NCBI GenBank assembly: GCA_965237785.1
Contig: OZ250159.1
Location: 3,968,001 to 4,032,000 of the forward strand
Direction: 5' to 3'
Length of the DNA: 64,000 nucleotides
Origin: UBA6522 sp965237785
GTDB lineage: Bacteria > Pseudomonadota > Gammaproteobacteria > Steroidobacterales > Rariloculaceae
Shown: one piece after another, positions 35,835 to 45,448 of the stretch
How positions within the stretch are numbered: the first letter of the stretch is position 1
Layout of the letters: every line of letters starts with the position of its first letter
Notes under the pieces: model-generated
Database searches by the model: none
What the model saw: only the letters and a program-made list of their open reading frames with translations
Told to the model about the DNA's origin: nothing
Translations under genes and position numbers: made by a program

Positions 35835-36886
35835 GTCGCGGGCGATTATTGAGCACATGGGGTCTCTGTTTGATTCCCTTCGCGGCATTTGGCCATCACG
35901 GACTTGGCGGGCGCTTCGACACATCGAGCATTGCAGAGCTGGAGGGGGAGGTCACGCGCGTTTTCTGGCGAAACCCACACGTTCGCATAACGATTGGCAC
36001 GATAAATGATGACGGCGTGGCAGAGAGTTGGGAGATCGAGGCGGGTCCGTCATCGACCCTGCAGCGAATGGGCCTTTCATCGGACATCGTCGAAGTTGGA
36101 GATACGATCAGGATCGCCGGTCACCCACCAACGCGTGACCTGACCGAGTTGTTTGCGCTCAATCTGCTCGGAGCCGATGGCCAGGAGGTGTTGTTGACCG
36201 CGAACAGCAAACCACGCTGGTTCGATCGGACGCTGGGAAGCGCCGAGTATTGGCTCGCCAGCGAGGGAGACACGTCGAACCCTTCGCTGGGCATCTTCCG
36301 GACATGGAGCACCGTCGGCCATCCGGGCAGTTACCCGCTCTTTCCGGAGAACGCCGATCCGGAGCTGGTCTACATTCGTTATCCGTTGACTGACTCGGCT
36401 CGCGCCGCGGTGGAAGCGTTCGATCCAGCGGAAGACAATCCCATAGAGAACTGCGTGCCAAAGGGTATGCCCATCATCATGGAGCAGCCCTACCCGATGG
36501 AGATCGTCGATCGGGGCGAAACAATTCTGATGCGTTTGGAAGAATTCGACACCGTGCGCACGATTCATATGAATGCCGACGCGGTCCGCGCTCCGCAACG
36601 GGTTGCCCCGCTCGGGTTTTCGGTGGGACATTGGGATGGGGGCACCCTGGTTGTCACGACGGACGCCATCGATTGGCCCTTGTTCAATCAGATGGGCATA
36701 CCGCAGAGTGAATCGGTCCGGATCGTTGAGCGCTTTACACCGACAGCGGATGGGAGCCGGTTGAATTATCAGGCCATCATCGTCGAGCCCATGAGTTTCA
36801 CGGAACCGGTGGTGCTCGAGAAATACTGGCTGTGGCTGCCGGCGGCCGAGGTAACGCCGTTCAACTGCACCGTGGACAGTGAATAG
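35831..36886 (+). CDS. DUF6152 fused to a second exported domain
   Basis: A 351-residue protein. After MSRGRLLSTWG comes LCLIPFAAFGHHG, a short signal-like segment running into the DUF6152 motif (HHGLGGRFDTSSIAELEGEV, TRVFWRNPHVRITI, GDTIRIAGHPPTRD). From about residue 115 a second domain follows and, from about 210, is clearly homologous to the protein at 32588 (IENCVPKGMPIIMEQPYPME, HWDGGTLVVTTDAIDW, ending TPFNC). The fusion supports joint action of the two separate proteins at 32588 and 33495. Export is likely but the hydrophobic stretch is short. Coupled to the third long cupin by a four-base overlap. Confidence 0.75.
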   Translation: MSRGRLLSTWGLCLIPFAAFGHHGLGGRFDTSSIAELEGEVTRVFWRNPHVRITIGTINDDGVAESWEIEAGPSSTLQRMGLSSDIVEVGDTIRIAGHPPTRDLTELFALNLLGADGQEVLLTANSKPRWFDRTLGSAEYWLASEGDTSNPSLGIFRTWSTVGHPGSYPLFPENADPELVYIRYPLTDSARAAVEAFDPAEDNPIENCVPKGMPIIMEQPYPMEIVDRGETILMRLEEFDTVRTIHMNADAVRAPQRVAPLGFSVGHWDGGTLVVTTDAIDWPLFNQMGIPQSESVRIVERFTPTADGSRLNYQAIIVEPMSFTEPVVLEKYWLWLPAAEVTPFNCTVDSE

Positions 36887-36904
36887 GATTTAAGAGTCGC
36901 AGCA

Positions 36905-38221
36905 ATGGGCGCGTCATCGTCACAATCGGTGGTCATCGTCGGGGGCGGAGCTGCCGGCGGACAAGCGGCGCTGACTCTGCGTCGCATCGGTTTCGGCGGC
37001 AAGATCACGCTCATCGGAGCTGAACGACTGACGCCCTATGAGCGGCCGCCGCTTTCAAAGGATACACTGACCCGGCTCGACGAAGCCGGACCCGTATTTC
37101 TCGCGGAGCCGTGGTTTTTCGCCGAGCAGGGCGTGTCGCTCGATCTCGGAACGCGGGTGGTGGAGATCGAGCCCCAGCGCCGCGCGGTGTTTCTGGACGA
37201 TGGTCGGGCGATGACCTTCGACCACCTGCTGATCGCCACCGGGGCGAGCGTGCGCAGGCTCAACGTCCCCGGCGCAGGGCTTGAAGGCGTCCACTATCTG
37301 AGAACCTACCAGGACAGTCTCTCCATAAGACGAGAGCTCAAGCCGGGCAACGCAGTCGTCGTTATCGGTGGGGGGCTCATAGGCCTGGAAGTCGCCGCGA
37401 GCGCGCGGCGGCGCGGCGCTCGGGTGACCGTGGTAGAGGCCGGTTCTCAATTGATGTGCCGGGTAGTGCCCGAGCTGATTTCCGATGTGTTTGCCCGCAA
37501 GCACGAGCGTGAGGGTGTCGAGCTTCGGCTGGATGCCCGCCCGGTCGAAGTCCTGGGGACTTCCAGGGTCACGGGTGTCGAGCTCGACGACGGATCGAGC
37601 CTGGAGGCGGATGTCGTGGTCATCGGCATCGGTGTTGTCCCGGTAACGGACCTCGCCGAGTCCGCCGGGCTGGAAGTCGAAGACGGCATCGTCGTCGACG
37701 AGCACTGCGGGACGTCGGTGCCGTCGATCCTGGCCGCGGGCGACTGCTGCAGCCAGTACTATCGGGGGCTGCGGCGGTCGCTGCGTCAGGAAGCATGGCA
37801 GGGCGCACTGGATCAGGGCGATGTTGCCGCCCATACCATCGCCGGTCTCGAGAAAGCCAACAGCCAGGTGCCGTGGTTCTGGTCGGATCAATACGACTAC
37901 AACCTCCAGGCCGCAGGTGCCGCCACCGCCGTCGACGACACCGTCGTCAGGGGAAACGCCGCCGGCGACGACTTCATCCTGTTCCAACTCAACAACGGGC
38001 GGGTCGTCGGAGCGCTCGGAGTCAACCGAGGGAAGGAGATGGTCGTGGCGAAGCGACTCGTCGCAGCCCGTGATCCAGTGGAGCGGAGTGAGCTGGCGGA
38101 CGAACAAATCAGATTGCGAAAACTGACGAGACCTGCGGCGCAGGCGTTTTCGAACCGGGGTCAAAGGAGAGCGTATCGACTGGCTGGCGAAGGTTTCGAC
38201 GTGTGCGCTCCAGACCGATAG
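36905..38221 (+). CDS. NAD(P)/FAD-dependent ferredoxin-reductase-like oxidoreductase
   Basis: A 438-residue two-dinucleotide flavoprotein, like the ferredoxin or rubredoxin reductases of Rieske oxygenases and P450 systems. The FAD motif is VVIVGGGAAGGQAALTLRR (about 8-26), followed by PYERPPLSKD; the NAD motif is VVVIGGGLIGLEVAASARRR (about 152-171); ILAAGDCC near residue 280 is the FAD-ribityl contact. The C-terminal domain ends in a tail rich in charged residues. It would pass electrons from NAD(P)H to a small iron-sulfur, rubredoxin or flavodoxin carrier; the flavodoxin at 27298 or the rubredoxin-like cupins are candidates in this cluster. ATG 36905 starts 18 bases after the preceding stop. 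Confidence 0.87.
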   Translation: MGASSSQSVVIVGGGAAGGQAALTLRRIGFGGKITLIGAERLTPYERPPLSKDTLTRLDEAGPVFLAEPWFFAEQGVSLDLGTRVVEIEPQRRAVFLDDGRAMTFDHLLIATGASVRRLNVPGAGLEGVHYLRTYQDSLSIRRELKPGNAVVVIGGGLIGLEVAASARRRGARVTVVEAGSQLMCRVVPELISDVFARKHEREGVELRLDARPVEVLGTSRVTGVELDDGSSLEADVVVIGIGVVPVTDLAESAGLEVEDGIVVDEHCGTSVPSILAAGDCCSQYYRGLRRSLRQEAWQGALDQGDVAAHTIAGLEKANSQVPWFWSDQYDYNLQAAGAATAVDDTVVRGNAAGDDFILFQLNNGRVVGALGVNRGKEMVVAKRLVAARDPVERSELADEQIRLRKLTRPAAQAFSNRGQRRAYRLAGEGFDVCAPDR

Positions 38222-38280
38222 CGGCAATGCCGATGTCTCGAATGGTCACGCTACTTTTATTTCCGTCATTCGGAGGACTT

Positions 38281-39762
38281 ATGAGACTGATTGGATTCTT
38301 GACCAGATTTGCGGCCATGGCCTGGCTCCTTGCGATGCCGACCTCGACCTCGGCTCAACAACCGGACTTGAGGGCGATGTTCGGCCTCGACGAGCCGCGC
38401 GGTCTGCAGGTGATGACCAACGCAGCTCAGTCGGGTTACGTTTTGTTCTCACCCCTGCTGTCCGATACGATTTATCTGATCGATATCGATGGCCAGGTGG
38501 TTCAAACCTGGAAGAGCGAGTTGGCTCCCTCGGGGTTTGTCTATTTGCTCGATGACGGGAGCTTGTTGCGAGGCGGTCGAGAACCGCACTCACCCGTGTT
38601 CAATGCCGGCGGACAAGGTGGGCGAATCCAGCAGATCGGCTGGGGCGGCGAGTTGCTCTGGGACTTCACCTTCAGCGATGAGAGGCAACTGTTGCACCAT
38701 GACGTGGAAGTATTACCGGGCGGAAACGTCCTGGCGGTATCGTGGGAACTCGTCACGGCCGAGGAAGCGCTTCGAGCGGGCCGCCGCCCGGAACTGATTC
38801 CGAACGAGGGGTTGTGGCTGGAGAAAATCCTGGAGTTCGAGCCGCAACCGCCCGACGCTGCCAACATCGTCTGGGAGTGGCGCGCCCTGGACCACGTCAT
38901 ACAGAACGTTGCCCCGGATTTGGACAACTACGGCGATCCTGCCGTCCACCCGGAACGCATCGACATCAACGCGGAACCGAGCCGATGGCCCGCAAGGCGT
39001 CCTGCAAACGACACTGATACGTCGCTCGACCCGGACATCCTGCACATGAACGCCATCGACTACAATCCGGCGCTCGATCAGATCCTTCTGAGCACGCAGA
39101 ACTTGAGCGAGATCTGGATCATCGACCACAGCACCAGCACGCTGGACGCGTCGGGCCACGTCGGCGGCCGATGGGGTCGCGGTGGGGATCTACTGTACCG
39201 ATGGGGCAATGACAAGAACTACGGCCATGCGGAGGCCGCGCAGTCACTCGGACGTCAGCACGATTCACGTTGGATACCGGAGGGGTTTCCCGGCAGCGGG
39301 AATATTCTCGTGTTCAATAACAATGAATTCCTGCCGGACGGCGTCCGTACCGCGGTGTATGAGATTGTTCCGCCGATCGACGATGACGGATATGTTTTGA
39401 ATGACGAGTCGCGGTTCGGTCCCGATGCCCCTGTCTGGACCTACAGTGCGCCTGACTCATTTCAGGCATCTTTCTTGTCCGGCGCACACCGCCTGGCCAA
39501 CGGCAATACGTTCATTACCTCGGGCCCGCGTGGACGCTTTTTCGAGGTGTCTGCCGCGGGAGAGGTCGTTTGGGAATATTGGAGCCCATACTCCGGTGAC
39601 GTCGTCATGCCGGGTGGTGACCGGCCGCAACCGGTTGGACCGGCGGTGTACTCCGTATTTCGGGCCACGAAGATTTCACCGAACCATCCCGCGCTTGGCG
39701 GCCGTGAGTTGCTCCCGCTCGATCCGCAGCCGGAAATAGTTCCTCCAATATTTCCGGAGTAG
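38281..39762 (+). CDS. Exported arylsulfotransferase (ASST)-like protein
   Basis: A 493-residue exported protein of the arylsulfotransferase family, six-bladed propellers that in some members move sulfate between phenols without PAPS. The signal peptide is MRLIGFLTRFAAMAWLLAMP...AQQ. Family features include GYVLFSPLLSDTIYLIDIDG, the LLHHDVEVLPGGNVLA segment with the conserved His pair, DILHMNAIDYNPALDQILLS, and GAHRLANGNTFITSGPRGRF followed by FEVSAAGEVVWEYWSP. ATG 38281 follows GGAGG at 38272-38276; an in-frame extension to 38203 overlaps the previous gene and is unlikely. Several such proteins act on other substrates, so sulfate transfer is only a guess. Confidence 0.78.
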   Translation: MRLIGFLTRFAAMAWLLAMPTSTSAQQPDLRAMFGLDEPRGLQVMTNAAQSGYVLFSPLLSDTIYLIDIDGQVVQTWKSELAPSGFVYLLDDGSLLRGGREPHSPVFNAGGQGGRIQQIGWGGELLWDFTFSDERQLLHHDVEVLPGGNVLAVSWELVTAEEALRAGRRPELIPNEGLWLEKILEFEPQPPDAANIVWEWRALDHVIQNVAPDLDNYGDPAVHPERIDINAEPSRWPARRPANDTDTSLDPDILHMNAIDYNPALDQILLSTQNLSEIWIIDHSTSTLDASGHVGGRWGRGGDLLYRWGNDKNYGHAEAAQSLGRQHDSRWIPEGFPGSGNILVFNNNEFLPDGVRTAVYEIVPPIDDDGYVLNDESRFGPDAPVWTYSAPDSFQASFLSGAHRLANGNTFITSGPRGRFFEVSAAGEVVWEYWSPYSGDVVMPGGDRPQPVGPAVYSVFRATKISPNHPALGGRELLPLDPQPEIVPPIFPE

Positions 39763-39828
39763 GCTGATGACGGAGATCGCGAGCGGTATGGCGTCACTCC
39801 CCGAGCGGTCGGCGAGGGGAGAAGCGTT

Positions 39829-40380
39829 GTGAAAATCAGATGGTTGGTTATCGCAATCGCCGCAGGCGTCATCGCCCTCCTGTATTCGCAGGGTTTCTTT
39901 GATGCCTTCTCGAGCCTGGGCGCCGTGCAGGATACGGTTCAGGGTTTCGGTGTATGGGGTCCCATCGTCTATGTGCTGGTTTTCGCCCTGGGCGAGCCTT
40001 TCGGCGTGGCAGGCATCATTCTCACGATTGCCGCGGCGTTGATTTGGCCGTGGTATTTTGCTTGCCTGCTTTCATGGGCAGCCACCCTGGGTGCCAGCGC
40101 GTTCGGTTTGTGGTTCGCCCGGTATGTGGGAAGGGATTTCGTTCAAAAGCGTTTGCCCGCTCGGTTGAGCAAGTACAACAAGCGCCTGGAAGAGAAACCC
40201 CTAAAGACAGTGATCGTCATTCGCCTGGTATTGTTCCTGGCCCCCGGGGTGCACTTCTTTTTTGGTGTATCAAGAGTGGCGTTCTTGCCGTTCATGGTGG
40301 GTTCGCTTATCGGCTTTTTCCCCGGCGTGTTCCTGTTCAGTTTTTTTGCGGGAGAAGTCGCCGATTTCTTCGGGGGCTAG
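39829..40380 (+). CDS. VTT-domain (TVP38/DedA-like) membrane protein
   Basis: A 183-residue inner-membrane protein of the TVP38/TMEM64 family. It has about five hydrophobic segments and the core EPFGVAGIILTIAAALIWPW, SWAATLGASAFGLWFARYVG, a cytoplasmic basic stretch (KRLPARLSKYNKRLEE), then PGVHFFFGVSRVAFLPFMVG and a final membrane segment. The family is linked to lipid handling or small-molecule transport; no specific substrate can be given. GTG 39829 follows GGGGAGAAG. It is 66 bases after the ASST-like gene and precedes a 241-base gap before the amidohydrolase, in which I see no further gene. Confidence 0.82.
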   Translation: MKIRWLVIAIAAGVIALLYSQGFFDAFSSLGAVQDTVQGFGVWGPIVYVLVFALGEPFGVAGIILTIAAALIWPWYFACLLSWAATLGASAFGLWFARYVGRDFVQKRLPARLSKYNKRLEEKPLKTVIVIRLVLFLAPGVHFFFGVSRVAFLPFMVGSLIGFFPGVFLFSFFAGEVADFFGG

Positions 40381-40621
40381 CCCGAATATCGCACCAGGAC
40401 TCCGGATGATGACGCCGGATGCTCGGCGTGGAATCTGCAGCTGTTCTCCCGTCGAATGGGTTGCTGTGTTCGCCTCATGACAAGGCTTCGAGCGGGATTT
40501 GGCCTTTCCCGCTAAATCGTTGGATACTGACGGTGGACCGACGAACATACGGCTCTCGCCGAGACCGCCCGTGGCGGGGCTGAAAGCGAAAACTGGAGGA
40601 AAACTCCAAGGAGAAAGATGC

Positions 40622-42316
40622 ATGAAGACGATGAGGGTCTTGATTTCGGCGACGGTGCTAAGCATGGCCGCCCATGGGGTGCTTTCCGCACAGGCAGCGC
40701 CCGACCGGATATACGTCAACGGCAAGATCGTCACCGTGGACGATTACTTCTCCATTGGCGAGGCTGTCGCAGTCGGCGGCAACCGTTTTATGGCGACCGG
40801 TACCACCGAGGAGATTCGGGCGTTGGCGGACGCGGACACCATCGTCACGGATCTCGGTGGGCGCACGGTGATCCCGGGACTCATCGACAACCACAATCAC
40901 GTCGTGCGCGCGACGGAATACTGGCCGAACGAAGCCCGCCTGGACGGCGTGACGAGCCGTGCCGAGGCGTTGAACATCCTCGGGGCCAAGGCGGACGCCC
41001 TGGCCGACGGGCAATGGCTGATGTCGCTGGGCGGCTGGAGCCAGGCCCAGTTCCTCGACAGCCAGGACGATTTCACGCGGGCGGAACTGGACGAACTCGC
41101 GCCGGACCGACCCGCGTTCATCCAGGCGGTCTATAGCCACGCCTTCGTCAATACCGCCTGGTTCGAAGCCATGGGCATTGCGATTGCCATTTCAGCAGAC
41201 GAACAGGCCGCCGCGGAAGGGCTTGCCGCCCAGGTCGCGAGGGACGCGGACGGGCGCGCAACAGGCCGCGTGAATGGCGGATTCCCGATGGTCGAACTGG
41301 CCCTGGAGCGCTTTCCGCCGGTCACCAGCGAAGAGCAGATCGAAGCGGTCAAGGCATCGTTCGCGCATTTGAACAGCATCGGACTCACCGCCGTCTACGA
41401 CCCCGCCGGCGTCGGAATCCGCCGAGAAAGTTACGTTCGGCTGCGGGAGATCGCCGCGGAAGGCGAGCTGACCGTGCGGATCTATCACACGCTGGGCGGG
41501 AGCACGCCGCGAACGCCCCAGGACGTGCGGGACCTGGTCGCTGAAATTCAGGCATCGAAGCCGTTCCAGGGCGATGCCTTTGTGGACTTGATCGCCGTCG
41601 GCGAGATCTACTACACGCCGTTTCACTGGGATTCGCCGACCGAGCCGACCTCGCCGAATGACGAGGATATCGACTGGGCGCGACAGGTTTTGCTTGAGAG
41701 TGCGCGGGGCGGCTGGTCAGTGCAGACCCACGCCATTCAACCGGCAACGATCGATTTCCTTTTGGACACCATCGCCGAGGTCAATGCCATTCACCCGATC
41801 CGACCGCTTCGTTGGAGCATCACCCACGCGGATAACATCACTGCCGGGCAACTCGAGCGCGTCAGGCATCTGGGCATGAACGTCCAGTTGCGAAGCAATC
41901 CGGTGATGGGCGGGCGCGAACCGGTATTCGAGCGCTTCGGTGATGCGGCTTACGATATGCCGCCACTGCGCATGGTCCAGGAAAGCGGCGTCTCCTACGG
42001 CCTCGGCACCGACGGCACCAAGGCCGCGCAAATCGATCCCTTCGTGACGCTGTGGTGGGCGGTGACCGGCAAGGCGCTCAACGGTGAGGTCATCCAGCAT
42101 CAGACCCTGACCCGGGAAGAAGCGCTCATCGCTACCACGCGCGCCAATGCCCAACTCATGTTCCAGGAGCAGAATATCGGTGCGATCAAGCCCGGCCTGC
42201 TCGCCGACATGGTCGTGCTGGACCGGGACTACCTGACCGTTCCGGCAGACGAGATCAAGGACATTCGCCCGGTGGCCACGTTCGTGGGCGGAAGCATGGT
42301 GTATGGGAGCCTATGA
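40622..42316 (+). CDS. Exported amidohydrolase (YtcJ-like, amidohydrolase 3 family)
   Basis: A 564-residue metal-dependent hydrolase with an N-terminal signal peptide (MKTMRVLISATVLSMAAHGV, cleaved near SAQAAP), so periplasmic. The fold signature starts RIYVNGKIVTVDDYFSIGEA; the first metal motif is VIPGLIDNHNHV (HxH) and further conserved parts are GGWSQAQFLDSQ, QTHAIQ, WSITHADNI and GLGTDGTKAAQIDP. The C-terminus GAIKPGLLADMVVLDRDYLT is the usual small beta-domain return. The substrate could be an N-acyl compound or lactam. ATG 40622 has AAGGAG at 40608-40613; upstream in-frame codons to 40499 have no ribosome site. Confidence 0.87.
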   Translation: MKTMRVLISATVLSMAAHGVLSAQAAPDRIYVNGKIVTVDDYFSIGEAVAVGGNRFMATGTTEEIRALADADTIVTDLGGRTVIPGLIDNHNHVVRATEYWPNEARLDGVTSRAEALNILGAKADALADGQWLMSLGGWSQAQFLDSQDDFTRAELDELAPDRPAFIQAVYSHAFVNTAWFEAMGIAIAISADEQAAAEGLAAQVARDADGRATGRVNGGFPMVELALERFPPVTSEEQIEAVKASFAHLNSIGLTAVYDPAGVGIRRESYVRLREIAAEGELTVRIYHTLGGSTPRTPQDVRDLVAEIQASKPFQGDAFVDLIAVGEIYYTPFHWDSPTEPTSPNDEDIDWARQVLLESARGGWSVQTHAIQPATIDFLLDTIAEVNAIHPIRPLRWSITHADNITAGQLERVRHLGMNVQLRSNPVMGGREPVFERFGDAAYDMPPLRMVQESGVSYGLGTDGTKAAQIDPFVTLWWAVTGKALNGEVIQHQTLTREEALIATTRANAQLMFQEQNIGAIKPGLLADMVVLDRDYLTVPADEIKDIRPVATFVGGSMVYGSL

Positions 42317-42492
42317 TCCGGGTTGGAAACCAGGCCGATTTCCTGGTTAAGACATCAATCTGTTGCCGCGGGCAGCAGCTGTTGCAGGGCCTGGGCAGCG
42401 ACATCGTTTTCGATGCGGCCGGCTTCCCGTTCATGTCGGTGCAGACCGGTTTGCCGGTCGGCTGAAAATTCAACTGGCCGTTGCGCCAGGGA

Positions 42493-43275
42493 TTAGCGGC
42501 CCTTCCAGACGGGATCGCGCTTCTCCGCGAACGCGCGCGGTCCTTCCAATAGATCTTCACTGTCGTAGAGCCGGTCCACGGTTGGAAACTGGCGCTTCAT
42601 CACCCGGCTCAGGGCATCCTGAGCGCGCATATTCTCCGCTTCCCGGACGACTTCCTTGATGGCGGCAAACACCAGCGGCGGCCCGCTCTCGAGAATCCGT
42701 GCGAGTTCCCAGGCGCGTTCCAGCAACCTGGCGGGTTCGAGCACTTCATTGACCACGCCCCAACGTTGCGCCTCCTCGGCATCCATCCAGCGGCCGGTAA
42801 GGAGCAAATCCATCGCAACGTGGTGAGGCATGCGCTTCGGCAGCTTGATGGTGGCGGCATCGGCGATGGTGCCGGCGTGAATCTCCGGCAGCGCGAACCG
42901 CGCCGCGCTCGATGCCAGGATCAGGTCGCAGGAGAGCGCCAGTTCGAAACCGCCGCCTACCGCCATGCCGTTCACGGCCGCGATCACCGGCTTGTTCAAG
43001 CCTGGCAGTTCCTGCAGTCCCCCGAACCCCCCGACACCATAGTCGCCGTCCACGGGATCCCCCTCGGCGGCGGCTTTCAGGTCCCAGCCGGCGCTGAAGA
43101 ATTTCTCGCCGCCGCCGGTGACAATGGCGACACGCAGTTCCGGGTCGTCCCGGAACGCCGTGAATGTCTCGCCCATCAAGCGGCTGGTGGCCAGATCGAT
43201 GGCGTTGGCCTTGGGGCGGTCGAGAGTGACCTCGACGATGCCGCCGTCTCGCCGCGTTTTTATGATTCGGTTCAT
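42493..43275 (-). CDS. caiD: Enoyl-CoA hydratase, probable crotonobetainyl-CoA hydratase (CaiD-like)
   Basis: A 260-residue crotonase. It has IVEVTLDRPKANAIDLATSR, the first oxyanion loop SAGWDLKAAAEG and the second NGMAVGGGFELALSCDLILA followed by FALPEIHAGTIADAATIKLP. The ANAID start and the SAGWDLK segment resemble CaiD, which hydrates crotonobetainyl-CoA to carnitinyl-CoA. The neighbours (acyl-CoA synthetase, acyl-CoA dehydrogenase, carnitine-dehydrogenase-like and BKACE-like proteins) make that role likely. It overlaps the upstream synthetase gene by four bases and is the last gene of the operon. The 176 bases between it and the convergent amidohydrolase hold no gene. Confidence 0.85.
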   Translation of the reverse strand: MNRIIKTRRDGGIVEVTLDRPKANAIDLATSRLMGETFTAFRDDPELRVAIVTGGGEKFFSAGWDLKAAAEGDPVDGDYGVGGFGGLQELPGLNKPVIAAVNGMAVGGGFELALSCDLILASSAARFALPEIHAGTIADAATIKLPKRMPHHVAMDLLLTGRWMDAEEAQRWGVVNEVLEPARLLERAWELARILESGPPLVFAAIKEVVREAENMRAQDALSRVMKRQFPTVDRLYDSEDLLEGPRAFAEKRDPVWKGR

Positions 43276-45410
43276 GAACCGACCTCCCTGATTCTGATAA
43301 GTGCGTCGAGGGCCACCGCGCCGTTGCCGCGGGCGAGGAGCCCCAGGGGATTGACATCGAGTTCCTCAAGCCGGTCGGCGTGTGTCACTGCAAAGCTCCC
43401 GATCCCGAGAATGGCGGCTACCGCGGCATCGATGTCCGCTGGCTGGCCGCCTCGGTAGCCTTCCAGTAGCGGCGCGCATTTGAGGTTCGACAAGGCGTCG
43501 CGCACCTCGTCCTCGGTCACTGGCGGCAGCAGCGTAACGGTGTCGGCAAGCAACTCCACGAGCGTCCCTCCCGAACCCACGGTCAACAGCAGACCGAGTT
43601 GCGGGTCCCGGTGCAGACCCACGATCAACTCGGCAACAATGCCGGAGTGGAATGCCTCCACGAGAAGGCCGCCGCCGGACGCCGAATTTGCCTTGGTTAT
43701 CGAGCCAGGGGAGGATCGGGAACGCTCCCGGATCAGGCGCAGCAACTCCAACGCGGCGCCGCGGATCTCATCGGGCCGGGTCAGCCCCAGCCTGGCGGCC
43801 CCCAGTTCCGTCTTGTGCGCGACACCGAGGGCTTTTATCGCCACCGCTCCGCCAATGGCTTGCGCTGTGGCGACCGTTTCGTTCGCGCTCCGGGCAACGC
43901 CGCCGAGCGGAACGTCGACGTCGAACTCCGAGAGCAGCGTCTTCGCCGCGAATTCGTCGAGCAAGACGGGTTCCCGGTCCACGCAACGGCCTGGGATCAG
44001 CGCGGCGCGGCGCGGCGCTTGCCATGCGGCGCCGATCGCAGCCGCGCACTCGATAGCGGCCAGCGCTTCGCGTACGCCCGCCAGCGGCGCGATACCGCGC
44101 CGGAGCAGGTCGGCCGCGGTTTCCTCGGGCAGGTTTTCCGACAGGGTGGCAACGATCGCCCCCTTGGCTTCCTCGGTGTCCATGGCGCAGCCAAAGGCCT
44201 TCACCGAAGCCCACCAATCATCATCCCGGCAGCGGTCGCGGCGCGGAAAATCGAGCACGAGCAGGTTCACGTCGAAGCCGCCCCGGGCGAACGCCGTGAA
44301 CGTGTCGGTCAGGGCGGCCTCGTCACCCCAATTGAAGGTGTGGTAGTCGAGCGGGTTGGCGACCGTGACGAGGGGATGCACCGTGGCGGCGACCGCCGCG
44401 GCGCGATCCGGCTGCAGGTCGGGACAGGTCAAAGCCGTATCCTCGACGGCATCGGCGATGACGCTCGCCTCGCCGCCGGAGCAGCACATGGCGCCAAGGC
44501 GCGTGCCCCCGATCGCTCCGTGGACATGCAGCAACTTCAATGCCTCAAGCAGTTCCGGAATGCCATGTACGCGGGCGAACCCCAGCCGCCGCAGGAATGC
44601 CTCCGCGCCGGCATCCGATCCGGCGATGGAAGCGGTATGACTGAGCGCCGCGGCCCTGCCTCGTTCGGAGCGGCCGGTTTTCATGACGACGACGGGCACG
44701 CCCCGCTCGCGCGCCTTGTTCGCCAGCGCTTCGAACCCCGCTACCGAGTCAAACCCCTCGACGTGCAGCCCGAGTGCGCTTACGCGCTCGTCGTCGAGAA
44801 AGGCCGCCGCCAGGCTTGAGACGCCAAGTTGCGCCTGATTGCCGGCGGTGACGACATAGGCCAGCGGCAGCGCCCGCTGTTGCATGGTCAGGCTGACGGC
44901 GATATTCGACGACTGCGTCACGATCGCAACGCCGCGCTCATCGGGGGCAAGCCGCCGCCCGCCATGCTGGTCCGGCCAGAGCGGTGCGCCATCCAGGAAA
45001 TTGAGGAGCCCGTAGCAGTTCGGTCCGACGATCGGCATTTCCCCGGCCGCGGCCACCAGCGCGCTTTGTAACGCTTCGCCGTCGTCCGCTTCGAGAAAAC
45101 CGGATGCGTAGCAGATGGCGCCGCCGGCCCCGCCCAGCGAGAGTTCGGCGACGGCTTCGATGGTCGCGTGGCGGTTGACGCCGACGAAGGCGGCATCCGG
45201 CGCGCCGGGAAGTTCGGCAACGGAACCAAAGGCGGGCCGCCCTGCTACTTCGCCGCGGTTGGGATGCACGGGCCACAGGTCGCCGCCGAATCCCATCCGG
45301 TCGCATTGCTTGACGACCTCGGCCGCACCGCGGCCGCCGATAACCGCAATGCTACGCGGGCGCAGGAGCCGCGCGAGGCGCTGAGCGGATGGCGAGCCTG
45401 GGTGGGACAT
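43272..45410 (-). CDS. ADP-forming acyl-CoA synthetase-type protein
   Basis: A 712-residue fused acyl-CoA synthetase of the ADP-forming (acetate-CoA ligase/protein-acetyltransferase) superfamily. Residues about 14-140 form the CoA-binding domain (RPRSIAVIGGRG, VHPNRGEVAGRPAFGSVAEL, VGPNCYGLLNFLDG). The succinyl-CoA ligase-like middle has the phosphohistidine segment ALSHTASIAGSDAGAEAFLR and CCSGGEASVIADA, and the C-terminus is an ATP-grasp domain (FDVDVPLGG, GAVAIKALGVAHKTELGAAR, DVNPLGLLARG). It is likely to activate gamma-butyrobetaine or carnitine to its CoA ester. ATG 45410 begins at the conserved region; GTG 45434 is possible. Long extensions beyond 45434 would run into the dehydrogenase gene and are rejected. 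Confidence 0.85.
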   Translation of the reverse strand: MSHPGSPSAQRLARLLRPRSIAVIGGRGAAEVVKQCDRMGFGGDLWPVHPNRGEVAGRPAFGSVAELPGAPDAAFVGVNRHATIEAVAELSLGGAGGAICYASGFLEADDGEALQSALVAAAGEMPIVGPNCYGLLNFLDGAPLWPDQHGGRRLAPDERGVAIVTQSSNIAVSLTMQQRALPLAYVVTAGNQAQLGVSSLAAAFLDDERVSALGLHVEGFDSVAGFEALANKARERGVPVVVMKTGRSERGRAAALSHTASIAGSDAGAEAFLRRLGFARVHGIPELLEALKLLHVHGAIGGTRLGAMCCSGGEASVIADAVEDTALTCPDLQPDRAAAVAATVHPLVTVANPLDYHTFNWGDEAALTDTFTAFARGGFDVNLLVLDFPRRDRCRDDDWWASVKAFGCAMDTEEAKGAIVATLSENLPEETAADLLRRGIAPLAGVREALAAIECAAAIGAAWQAPRRAALIPGRCVDREPVLLDEFAAKTLLSEFDVDVPLGGVARSANETVATAQAIGGAVAIKALGVAHKTELGAARLGLTRPDEIRGAALELLRLIRERSRSSPGSITKANSASGGGLLVEAFHSGIVAELIVGLHRDPQLGLLLTVGSGGTLVELLADTVTLLPPVTEDEVRDALSNLKCAPLLEGYRGGQPADIDAAVAAILGIGSFAVTHADRLEELDVNPLGLLARGNGAVALDALIRIREVGS

Positions 45411-45448
45411 GCTTGGCGCGAATCGTGAGTTCACCGGATGCCTGTCGC

